Of a DNA stretch of 22,028 nucleotides, positions 16,149-22,028 are shown piece by piece. This DNA is from Ruminococcaceae bacterium UBA7135. Its GTDB lineage: Bacteria; Bacillota; Clostridia; Oscillospirales; Ruminococcaceae. Location: NCBI GenBank assembly GCA_002492075.1, contig DKXD01000015.1:1067-23094 (forward strand). The letters run 5' to 3'. Each line of letters opens with the position of its first letter. The first letter of the stretch is position 1. The notes below the pieces were generated by a model. That model saw only the letters and a list, made by a program, of their open reading frames with translations, made no database searches and was not told the DNA's origin. The position numbers and the translations under genes were made by a program.

Positions 16149-16750
16149 TGACGTTTAGTACCGTTTTGGCGCGGATAGTCTCTCTTGCGATGATCTCCAT
16201 TTTTACGCAAAACGCCATTTTTGACAGAGCGTTCGGCGTGAACGTTGTAATATACGCGTCCCGAAAGGACTCTCATGTCACGGGCTTTACGCTGGGCATC
16301 ACCGCAATGACTACCGTTGCTTCCGTTATCACCTATTTCATAGACAGTTCTTTGCTGGCAACCGAAAACGGACGCTATTTCCTGCCGCTTATCTATATAT
16401 GCGTCATCGGAATTCTGTATTTCGCGGGACTTTTTGTTTTGTGGAAATACTTCCACAAAACATACAAGCGTGTAAGAAAATACGCTCATCTGGCGATCTT
16501 CAACTGCGCCGTTATCGGTGCGCTGTTCCTCAACTCCAACTATGGCAGCGACCTTCCAAGCTACATCGGCTATGGGTTTGGTTCGGGCGTGGGATTCTTC
16601 CTGGCGTGCTTTTTGCTGAACATCGCGCACGAGCGTCTGAATTCCGAAAAAATACCGCGCGTTTTTAGAGGATATCCGATAATGATGATCTATATAGGCA
16701 TAGTTTCGCTCGCGCTTAACGTTCTTACCGGCTATACCTCCGATTTTTAA
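16148..16750 (+). CDS. RnfA/NqrE-like membrane protein lacking one of two cluster cysteines
   Basis: A 200-residue, roughly six-helix membrane protein homologous to RnfA. IFNCAVIGALFLN (117-129) matches TTNCAVLGVALLN, IGYGFGSGVGFFL matches LYGFSAAVGFSL, HERLNSEKIPRVFRG matches RERLAVADVPAPFRG, and IGIVSLALNVLTG matches the last helix. The first-helix Cys (GLCP in RnfA) is Asn32 in FGVNV; Cys120 remains. RnfA and RnfE are inverted-topology relatives that sandwich the cluster, so loss of three of four ligands across the pair should abolish it. ATG overlaps the RnfE-like stop (TAATG) and GGGAGGG is the ribosome binding site. The TIM-barrel gene follows after 30 bp. Confidence 0.83.
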   Translation: MTFSTVLARIVSLAMISIFTQNAIFDRAFGVNVVIYASRKDSHVTGFTLGITAMTTVASVITYFIDSSLLATENGRYFLPLIYICVIGILYFAGLFVLWKYFHKTYKRVRKYAHLAIFNCAVIGALFLNSNYGSDLPSYIGYGFGSGVGFFLACFLLNIAHERLNSEKIPRVFRGYPIMMIYIGIVSLALNVLTGYTSDF

Positions 16751-16780
16751 TAATTTCCGACTGAAAGGAGAATCTCACCA

Positions 16781-18229
16781 ATGGCGCCCAAAAAAACCAA
16801 CATCAAGATAAAACGCAGCAAATTTAATCTCTACAACAAAAAGAAAAGCAAAGCTCGGCGCGCGTTAAAAATAATTATTACGGTCATTGTCGTATGCGGT
16901 CTGGGAGTTTTGGGATACGGTCTGGGCAAGCCGCTTATAAAATACTTTCAAGACAAAAACTCGTCGCAGCCCGAATCCGAAGCCTCCGCGCTCCTTTCAA
17001 GCATTATAAAATCGGGAAATACGGTAAGCACGATCGTATCTTCGACGGACGCAAGCAGCTCCGAGGATAACACAAGCAAGCCCGAACCCGCTCCGCAAGC
17101 GCCGAAGATATACTATCTTTCCGACAACGCCGCTTCAAGCGAGGCAAACCTCACCGCCGCGCTTTCTGACGCGAAAAAATCGGGATGCTCCGTTGTGGCG
17201 GTAACGCTTAAGGACACCTCCGGGTATCTGCTCTACAAATCGTCAATCGCAAGCGTTAAGGATACCGAAGTGACTGCCGGAACGCTTTCCGCTTCGCAGA
17301 TCTCGGCGGCAATAAGCAAAGAGGGGCTTACTCCCGCCGCGAGAATAAACACTCTTATGGACAAAACGGCTCCCGCGCATATGAAAGGCGGCTTTAAGTT
17401 CACGGAATCACAGGGCGGATACAGCTGGCACGACAACAAGCCCGAAAACGGCGGAAAAATGTGGCTCTCGCCGTTCAGCGACAAAACGGTAAAGTACATC
17501 GGAGATATTTCCGAAGAGCTTTCCAAGGCGGGCTTCAAGCACATCATATGCGCAAACACGCGTTTCCCCGGTTTCCACACCGTGGACGTTTCCACTTACC
17601 TTACTCATCTTCCGCTTAATGACCGCGCAAAACGTTCGGAGGCTCTCTGGAACGTTTTGAAATCCGCAAAAAGCGGCGCGGAAAAGAACGGCGCAAAGCT
17701 GATCATAGAGGTCAGTGCGTCTTCGATTATGGCTGTTAACAGAAGCTGCTCGGACGCCGAGTTTATCTCCGATAAGGATAAGCTGAACGGCTTTTCGATA
17801 ATCGTGAACTACGATATAACGAAAAGTGCGGTATCTCAAACCCCGACATCCTCAAGCACTTCCTCGCGCACATCATCGTCCGCAACGCAGCAGGCTCCGA
17901 TCACATCGACCGTTTCCGTTACGGCAAACGCCGCTTCCGGAACGACAAGCTCCGCGAACAACAGCACAACGACAAGCGGTTCTACAAGCGGCGGCTCAAA
18001 CGGCAGCGCGGCAAACTCTCCGGATTTTACCGCAACTCCGGGAGCCGTTGTGAAAACAGTTCCCAAAGGAACGACCGAATACGAAATGGCTAAAAACTTC
18101 GCGGCGGCGGCGAAATCCGCGTTTGGCAGCGCAAGCTTTTCCGTTCGGCTGCCGCAGACGCTTACCGGAACTTCCCGCCAAGACGTTATTAAGGCGCTTT
18201 CCGAGGCGAATGTTGCCATGATACAATAA
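16781..18229 (+). CDS. Membrane-anchored DUF4015-like (glycoside-hydrolase-like) TIM-barrel protein
   Basis: A 482-residue protein. A very basic cytosolic N terminus (1-28) precedes one membrane helix (about 29-49) and a Ser-rich linker (55-105), then a TIM-barrel-like domain (about 108-345), a long Ser/Thr/Ala-rich linker (350-415) and a short C-terminal domain. The barrel shows the DUF4015 pattern: WLSPFSDKTVKYIGDISEEL followed by AGFKHIICANTRFPG, comparable with the family's W.D......Y....A.EA...GFDEIQFDYVRFP. The Asp of FDYVRFP is Ala258 here, so it is probably not a working hydrolase; this alignment is from memory. It is likely displayed outside the membrane as a binding or structural protein. 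AAAGGAGA precedes ATG. It ends the operon, so it may act with the Rnf-like trio. Confidence 0.72.
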   Translation: MAPKKTNIKIKRSKFNLYNKKKSKARRALKIIITVIVVCGLGVLGYGLGKPLIKYFQDKNSSQPESEASALLSSIIKSGNTVSTIVSSTDASSSEDNTSKPEPAPQAPKIYYLSDNAASSEANLTAALSDAKKSGCSVVAVTLKDTSGYLLYKSSIASVKDTEVTAGTLSASQISAAISKEGLTPAARINTLMDKTAPAHMKGGFKFTESQGGYSWHDNKPENGGKMWLSPFSDKTVKYIGDISEELSKAGFKHIICANTRFPGFHTVDVSTYLTHLPLNDRAKRSEALWNVLKSAKSGAEKNGAKLIIEVSASSIMAVNRSCSDAEFISDKDKLNGFSIIVNYDITKSAVSQTPTSSSTSSRTSSSATQQAPITSTVSVTANAASGTTSSANNSTTTSGSTSGGSNGSAANSPDFTATPGAVVKTVPKGTTEYEMAKNFAAAAKSAFGSASFSVRLPQTLTGTSRQDVIKALSEANVAMIQ

Positions 18230-18297
18230 CGCCGCGGCAACTTGCTCGGCTTCATCGTAAAACGGCGCGGAATACAAAACAGTCGATCCCACACGGA

Positions 18298-18321
18298 GCG
18301 GGGAGTTACCGCAATTTTTTT
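18298..18321 (+). terminator. Weak terminator after the TIM-barrel gene
   Basis: A short GC stem GCGG / CCGC with an 8-nt loop (18298-18312) is followed 2 nt later by seven Ts (18315-18321). The stem is short, so efficiency is uncertain, but placement between the six-gene operon and yajC fits. Confidence 0.45.
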
Positions 18322-18328
18322 AAATAAC

Positions 18329-18343
18329 GTCGTGAAACACGAC
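18329..18343. promoter_or_regulatory. GTCGTG-AAA-CACGAC palindrome upstream of yajC, possible TetR operator
   Basis: A perfect 6-3-6 dyad lies 42 bp before the yajC start and just upstream of an AT-rich TATATAAAA that may serve as -10. The size fits operators of TetR-family repressors, and a TetR-type gene is second in the downstream operon, so autoregulation is a reasonable inference. A clear -35 is not visible. Confidence 0.4.
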
Positions 18344-18384
18344 ATTATATAAAACCTTTAGGACAAAAGACACAGGAGGAACTT

Positions 18385-18792
18385 ATGAACCAATTTTTTA
18401 CAACAATATCACAGGCTGCGTCCGGAACCACCGGACAAGCTACCGCAGCGGGCGGCGCTCTCGGTCTTCTGACAATGATAATACCGCTGGCGCTTATGGT
18501 GCTGATATTCTGGCTGCTGATAATTCGACCGGAAAAAAAGCGCTCCAAACAAATGCAAGCAATGCTCAACAATCTTCAGGTGGCTGATGAAGTCGTTACA
18601 AACGGCGGTATCATCGGGCTTGTCGTATCGGTTAGCAATGATACCGTGCTTATCGAAACGGGCAGCGACCGCACTAAGATCCGTGTAATGAAATCCGCGA
18701 TCGCGAAATGCAACACCGAACACGAAGCGCCTGCCGAGACTGCCGCTCCCGTTAAAACCAAGAACTCCAAAGGCAAAACCGAGATCAAGTAA
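18385..18792 (+). CDS. yajC: Preprotein translocase subunit YajC
   Basis: A 135-residue accessory subunit of the Sec translocase; in bacteria YajC associates with SecDF. A Gly/Ala-rich N terminus leads to one membrane helix (about 26-47) followed by the signature IIRPEKKRSKQMQAMLNNLQ and the cytosolic domain with DEVVTNGGIIGLV. A Lys/Ala-rich tail ends the protein. AGGAGG lies 6 nt before ATG. The usual partners secD and secF are absent; instead its stop overlaps the start of a TetR-type regulator by one base. Confidence 0.93.
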   Translation: MNQFFTTISQAASGTTGQATAAGGALGLLTMIIPLALMVLIFWLLIIRPEKKRSKQMQAMLNNLQVADEVVTNGGIIGLVVSVSNDTVLIETGSDRTKIRVMKSAIAKCNTEHEAPAETAAPVKTKNSKGKTEIK

Positions 18793-19388
18793 TGAGCGAG
18801 GATCTTAGAGTAGTCAAGACCAAAAAAGCAATTCGCGGCGCTTTGTTTGAACTGATGAGCAATAAGCAGCTGTCTAAAATAACTATCTCGGAGATATGCG
18901 TAAACGCCAAAATAAACCGAAAAACGTTTTACAGCCACTACCGCTCGCCCGCCGATGTTATAGAGGAGCTGGAAAACGACGTTCTCAACGAGTTTTCCGC
19001 TATTCTGCGGCGCGGCGGGGAAAGTATTCTGGACATAGGCGCGGCTATCCGCGACATCAGCGCTACTATCGAACAGCGGCGGGATTTCTTCAAGCGTCTT
19101 ATGCGCCAGAACCCCGACCTGTTCAACAAGGGCAAGATAAAGGCTATGCTGTGCAGGGTCATTATGGTGTCGCTGAAAAACGCGGGAGCACTTACAGACA
19201 ACGAAACAGCGCTTAAGGCAGCGGCGGAATTCTCAATATCGGGGGTTCTGGCGCTGTATTCGGCATGGTTTGACAACGATTGCAGAGACGACCTTGCGTT
19301 TATTACCGAAACCGCCGTAAATATGGTGACGCGCGGACTTTCGGCGTATGTTTCGGAGGAGAAGCTCTGCACTATGCGATTAAATTAA
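18792..19388 (+). CDS. TetR/AcrR-family transcriptional regulator
   Basis: A 198-residue regulator. The N-terminal DNA-binding domain (about 8-60) has the TetR helix-turn-helix: LSKITISEICVNAKINRKTFYSHYRSPADV. The C-terminal part (65-195) is helical and matches the TetR C-terminal domain typical of Firmicutes DhaS-like regulators; ligand unknown. It starts within the yajC stop (TAATG) and is followed by bioY after 21 bp. It may control its own operon through the palindrome at 18329-18343 (inference), which would tie it to biotin uptake or the AEC transporter. Confidence 0.88.
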   Translation: MSEDLRVVKTKKAIRGALFELMSNKQLSKITISEICVNAKINRKTFYSHYRSPADVIEELENDVLNEFSAILRRGGESILDIGAAIRDISATIEQRRDFFKRLMRQNPDLFNKGKIKAMLCRVIMVSLKNAGALTDNETALKAAAEFSISGVLALYSAWFDNDCRDDLAFITETAVNMVTRGLSAYVSEEKLCTMRLN

Positions 19389-19409
19389 ATAACAAAAGGG
19401 TGATTATCT

Positions 19410-19979
19410 ATGAACGACACGAACGAGAAATTGTTTTCCGTAAGAAGTATGGTATTTATGGCGATATTCGCAGCGCTGATATGCGTTGCCGCGCCGTTTG
19501 GTTTTAACGTGGGACCTATCCCGATAACCTTAGCGACATTCGCTGTTTATCTGGCGGGAGCTATTCTCGGCGGAAAACGCGGCACAGTCGCTGTTATCGT
19601 ATACATTCTGCTGGGAACCGTCGGTTTGCCCGTGTTCTCTAACTTCAACGGCGGCTTCGGAGCGCTGTTGGGTCCCACGGGAGGCTATATAATCGGATAT
19701 ATACCGTTGGTTCTTATCACCGGGGTATTCTCCGATATGAACTCCAAAAAGCATTGGACGATGATAATAGGTATGCTGCTGGGAACGATAGCCCTTTACG
19801 CGTTCGGCACGGCATGGTATATGATACTGACGGGCAAAGACTTTGCCACCTCGTTTTTTGCGTGCATTTTGCCGTTTTTACCCGGTGACGCAATAAAGAT
19901 CGCGTGCGTTTCGGCGATAGCTATCCCGCTCAAATCACGGCTGAACAGCATTATGTTCGGCACTGCCAAGCGCAATTGA
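19410..19979 (+). CDS. bioY: Biotin transporter BioY (ECF substrate-binding subunit)
   Basis: A 189-residue membrane protein with about six helices, the S component that captures biotin for an energy-coupling-factor transporter. Family features: an N-terminal GPIPITLATFAVYLAG segment, LGGKRGTVAVIVYILLGTVGLPVFS, the Gly-rich GGFGALLGPTGGYIIGYIP, and the C-terminal LPFLPGDAIKIACVSAIAIPL with its conserved Asp and Lys. AAAGGGTGA precedes ATG. No EcfA/EcfT genes are adjacent, so it would share a module encoded elsewhere. No BirA-type operator is seen in the 21-bp gap upstream. Confidence 0.95.
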   Translation: MNDTNEKLFSVRSMVFMAIFAALICVAAPFGFNVGPIPITLATFAVYLAGAILGGKRGTVAVIVYILLGTVGLPVFSNFNGGFGALLGPTGGYIIGYIPLVLITGVFSDMNSKKHWTMIIGMLLGTIALYAFGTAWYMILTGKDFATSFFACILPFLPGDAIKIACVSAIAIPLKSRLNSIMFGTAKRN

Positions 19980-19998
19980 ACCGCTTGAGAGGCAGAAT

Positions 19999-20961
19999 AT
20001 GAATTCAGCTTTAACAGTTGCCGTACAAGCAGTCATAATGCTGGTACTTCTGGGAGTTGGGTACGGTCTTTACAAGGGACGTCTGCTGGGCGACGATGCC
20101 ACAAAGCAGCTTTCAAATATCACGCTAACGGTCATAATGCCGGTGGTGATTTTCAACTCATATCAGACAGAGTTCGCGCCGGAAAAGCTGCGCGGACTTC
20201 TTGTTGCGCTTGTACTGTCGTTTTTTGCGCAGGGATTGTTTGCGGCGGCGGCAGCGATAATAGTCCGTCCTACAAACGGGAATTATCAAACAGAGCGTTT
20301 TGCGCTGTGCTACTCTAACTGCGCGTTTATGGGGATACCGCTTGTTGACGCCACATTCGGCTCGGACGGGGTGTTTTACCTCACCGCGTTCATTACGGCG
20401 TTCAACGTGTTTATGTGGACGCACGGCGTCGTCCTAATGAGCGGCGGCGAGAAGCGCTCCGCCAAAGAGCGGCTAAAAAGCTTTTTAAAGATACTTATAT
20501 CCCCCGCGATACTTTCCGTGCTGCTGGGGCTTGCGTTCTTCTTCATGGGTCTTCGGCTGCCCGATATGCTGCAAACTCCGCTGAACTACCTCGGCAGCAT
20601 GAACACGCCGCTTGCCATGCTCGTTTCGGGAGCGACTATCGCGAAATCGGGGTTGCTTGACTGCTTCAAAAGCCGCCGCGTCTACTTTTTGCAGGCGTTC
20701 AAGCTGATCATCGTGCCCGTGCTGCTTACGGCACTGTTCGTGCCGTTTCAGATGTTCGGCGTGAACGGTCTTATTGTGAATACTGTGCTTATTGCCGCTG
20801 CCGCGCCCACGGCTTCCGCAACCATAATGTTCGCGTATAAATACGGCAGAGACGAAAAGTGCGCTTCAAACCACTTTACGCTCTCCACTATCGCAAGCAT
20901 AGTGACGATACCGCTTATCGTGATGCTTTCAGGTTGGATGACTAAGCTGATCGTTCCGTAA
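19999..20961 (+). CDS. AEC-family transporter (auxin efflux carrier-like permease)
   Basis: A 320-residue membrane protein with about ten helices in two five-helix halves. Family marks: helix 1-2 with VLLGVGYGLYKGRLL, LSNITLTVIMPVVIFNSY (the broken helix with Pro), CYSNCAFMGIPLV, and in the second half MNTPLAMLVSGATIAKSG and AAAAPTASATIMFAYKYGRDE. Bacterial members carry small carboxylates such as malate or malonate; the substrate here cannot be assigned. A GAGAGG ribosome binding site precedes ATG, 19 bp after bioY, so it is the last gene of the yajC operon. Confidence 0.92.
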   Translation: MNSALTVAVQAVIMLVLLGVGYGLYKGRLLGDDATKQLSNITLTVIMPVVIFNSYQTEFAPEKLRGLLVALVLSFFAQGLFAAAAAIIVRPTNGNYQTERFALCYSNCAFMGIPLVDATFGSDGVFYLTAFITAFNVFMWTHGVVLMSGGEKRSAKERLKSFLKILISPAILSVLLGLAFFFMGLRLPDMLQTPLNYLGSMNTPLAMLVSGATIAKSGLLDCFKSRRVYFLQAFKLIIVPVLLTALFVPFQMFGVNGLIVNTVLIAAAAPTASATIMFAYKYGRDEKCASNHFTLSTIASIVTIPLIVMLSGWMTKLIVP

Positions 20962-20990
20962 TCAAACCGAAAAGGCGAAAGAGGACGGTC

Positions 20991-21086
20991 ATGATAATTT
21001 GTGCAAACTGTTCAAAAAAACGCCATAAAATTTGTCTAAAAGTATTGTTGCAAAATCTAGGTAAAAATGGTATAATTAGTCTGTAA
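20991..21086 (+). CDS. Possible 31-residue small protein with CxxC
   Basis: ATG 20991 is preceded by AAAGAGGA at good spacing and opens a 31-codon frame with Cys4, Cys7 and Cys15 (MIICANCSKKRHKICL...). It is basic and could be a tiny metal-binding protein. However, it runs through the -35 and -10 boxes of the promoter at 21048-21076 and no homologue is known to me, so this may be chance. Confidence 0.25.
   Translation: MIICANCSKKRHKICLKVLLQNLGKNGIISL
21048..21076 (+). promoter_or_regulatory. Promoter of the candidate small RNA
   Basis: TTGCAA (21048-21053), a 17-bp spacer and perfect TATAAT (21071-21076). The expected start is near 21083. Confidence 0.85.
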
Positions 21087-21235
21087 GAAAATTTTGTGAG
21101 ATAGTATCGCAGCATAGCTGCATACTTCTTAATATATTTTCCCCAATTATTTTCAGCCGATTATCTGTTTTCCCCAAACAGGCGGCAATTGATTTCACTT
21201 TCCGCGGACACCCCCTTGTCTGCGGGATTTTTTTT
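21083..21235 (+). ncRNA. Candidate C-rich small regulatory RNA, about 150 nt
   Basis: A strong promoter and a near-perfect intrinsic terminator bracket 153 bp with no convincing reading frame. Predicted structure by eye: hairpin 21103-21126 (AGTAT, bulged C, GCAGC, loop ATA, GCTGC, ATACT); an open stretch with TTTTCCCC (21137-21144); hairpin 21165-21181 (CTGTTT / AAACAG) with loop TCCCC; and the terminator with loop CCCCCT. Three exposed C-runs resemble the UCCCC motifs of Firmicutes small RNAs such as RsaE/RoxS, which pair with ribosome binding sites. I cannot match it to a named RNA family. Confidence 0.6.
21202..21235 (+). terminator. Strong intrinsic terminator of the candidate small RNA
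   Basis: A 9-bp stem CCGCGGACA / TGTCTGCGG (one G-U pair) with loop CCCCCT is followed by GA and eight Ts (21228-21235). Confidence 0.93.
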
Positions 21236-21343
21236 GCCTTTTTTCAAGAAAATGTTTTCATAGAAAATGCTGTCAAAAGGAACAATAAAAAACGTTTTCA
21301 GAACATTTTTTACAAAAAAATGACAAAACCGCCTAAATTATTA

Positions 21344-21372
21344 TTGCAATTTCACAACTAATGTGTTATAAT
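21344..21372 (+). promoter_or_regulatory. Promoter for the last gene
   Basis: TTGCAA (21344-21349), a 17-bp spacer and perfect TATAAT (21367-21372): the same -35, spacing and -10 as the small-RNA promoter 300 bp upstream. It would give a leader of about 255 nt before ATG 21636. Confidence 0.85.
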
Positions 21373-21388
21373 ATAATTAAGGGATTAC

Positions 21389-21403
21389 TGATACTAATTC
21401 TCA
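21389..21403. promoter_or_regulatory. Fur-box-like 7-1-7 site just after the promoter
   Basis: TGATACT-A-ATTCTCA differs from the Fur consensus TGATAATnATTATCA at two of 14 defined positions. It lies about 10-25 nt past the expected transcription start, a usual place for repression. A related copy, TTATCCT-A-ATTCTCA, lies at 21515-21529. Confidence 0.4.
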
Positions 21404-21537
21404 ATAAAAAGAATACAAAATATTTTTTCTCCCCCGCTTCACAGGGAGAGAAAATAAGATAATGTGTCTGTTTTTAATGGGAAATTAGTATGAAGAAATA
21501 TCATTCAAACTTTTTTATCCTAATTCTCAATAGAAAA
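21394..21537. repeat. Two direct repeats CTAATTCTCAATA(A/G)AAAA, 126 bp apart
   Basis: Copies at 21394-21411 and 21520-21537 share the 13-mer CTAATTCTCAATA and the following A-run, with little difference. The second copy is also followed by TGAGATAAT, making a small inverted repeat TCTCA / TGAGA. Both lie in the leader of the last gene. Confidence 0.7.
21422..21455. other. Long hairpin in the leader of the last gene
   Basis: ATTTTTTCTCCC pairs with GGGAGAGAAAAT over 12 bp (one G-U) around a 10-nt loop. There is no U-tract directly after it on the plus strand, so it is not a standard terminator there; on the minus strand TTTTGTATTC follows, so it could stop antisense transcription. Otherwise it may stabilise the leader RNA. 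Confidence 0.5.
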
Positions 21538-21635
21538 TGAGATAATTTGGAAGCGCGAAGCGTCAAATATTGAACTAAAAAAGGGCTTAACAAGCCGGAA
21601 ATTCTTTTTATTACAATATAGAAAGGTTGAGGATC

Positions 21636-22028
21636 ATGGCTAACGAAAACATTCACAGCGCGGCATTGACGGAAGGCATCGCCTTTATGGAAAAGTGCCT
21701 TGACACCATGCTGTCGGAACAGCGCAAAGCAGCGCACAACGCCATCGATATGGACGATTGGAGCAAAACCGAGGAGATCATCGCGAAAACTAAAAAGAAC
21801 ATTGTCGGCATTGAAAGCTTGAAAGCCAAGTTTGCGGAGTTCAAGGCGGAAGCCGTTAAACTGGGTCTTGTAAGCGCTAATGCTCCCACGGCGCAGCCAA
21901 AGTCCGAGCCTGCGAAATCCGAACCCGCTCAATCCGTATCAGCAGAGGCGCCCAAACCCGCGGCGGACACAAAGCCCGCAGAGCAGCCGAAACCCGCTCC
22001 CAAGCCCGTTGAGCAGCCCAAGCCGACA
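21636..22028 (+). CDS. Unrecognised protein: helical N-terminal domain and Pro/Lys-rich linker (partial, cut by right edge)
   Basis: The frame is open from ATG 21636 to the window end (131 codons). Residues 1-80 are predicted helical and charged (ENIHSAALTEGIAFMEKCLD, then KTEEIIAKTKKNIVGIESLKAKF), like a small coiled-coil or helical-bundle domain. From about residue 84 a linker of repeated Glu/Gln-Pro-Lys-Pro and Ser-Glu-Pro-Ala-Lys units begins and reaches the edge; such linkers usually join a second domain, which is out of view. No signal peptide or membrane helix, so probably cytosolic. The ribosome binding region is AAAGGTTGAGG. The long leader, strong promoter and Fur-like site suggest regulated expression. 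I cannot name the family. Confidence 0.75.
   Translation, partial: MANENIHSAALTEGIAFMEKCLDTMLSEQRKAAHNAIDMDDWSKTEEIIAKTKKNIVGIESLKAKFAEFKAEAVKLGLVSANAPTAQPKSEPAKSEPAQSVSAEAPKPAADTKPAEQPKPAPKPVEQPKPT

Noticed and set aside
21584..21596. Small hairpin GGCTT-AAC-AAGCC before the last gene as a terminator
   Set aside because: Five base pairs only, and the nearest T-run is about 10 nt away; stopping transcription here is unlikely.

Overview
The window looks like a chromosomal segment of an anaerobic, low-to-mid GC Gram-positive bacterium of the class Clostridia, most likely Oscillospirales (Ruminococcus-like). The signs are the giant fused 2-hydroxyacyl-CoA dehydratase-type activase, a PcrA helicase with an extra segment between motifs I and Ia, strong AGGAGG-type ribosome binding sites, sigma-A promoters with 17-bp spacers, and secreted proteins rich in Ser/Asp/Glu. 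I see no phage, insertion sequence, CRISPR array, tRNA or rRNA.

Layout. Positions 1-12200 are almost all on the minus strand: a secreted protein with hexapeptide repeats (cut by the left edge), a second secreted, C-terminally anchored Ser/Asp-rich protein, folA (DHFR), then an operon read from a perfect promoter at about 9.97 kb (fused activase, SPFH/band-7 protein, pcrA), a GAD-like/DUF1851 protein resembling type VI immunity proteins, and guaB with its own promoter. From 12.4 kb everything is on the plus strand. A tightly packed six-gene operon follows: AlkP-superfamily phosphohydrolase, rpe, three membrane proteins homologous to RnfD, RnfE and RnfA, and a membrane-anchored TIM-barrel protein. 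Next comes yajC, a TetR-type regulator, bioY and an AEC transporter. The last 1 kb holds two strong promoters, a candidate C-rich small RNA with a near-perfect terminator, and the start of an unrecognised protein cut by the right edge.

The most interesting item is the Rnf-like trio at 14.2-16.75 kb. It has no RnfB, RnfC or RnfG partner. By my alignment from memory it has lost three of the four cysteines that hold the intramembrane iron-sulfur cluster in RnfA/RnfE (NqrE/NqrD), and the flavin-accepting threonine of RnfD is a leucine. The downstream TIM-barrel protein also seems to lack the key aspartate of its family. The operon therefore looks like an Rnf/Nqr scaffold re-used without its redox centres. 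Other points worth checking are an rpe gene whose only sensible start is a non-canonical AUA, a terminator-like hairpin only 20 nt before the folA start, the C-rich small RNA, an orphan immunity-like gene, and Fur-box-like repeats before the last gene.
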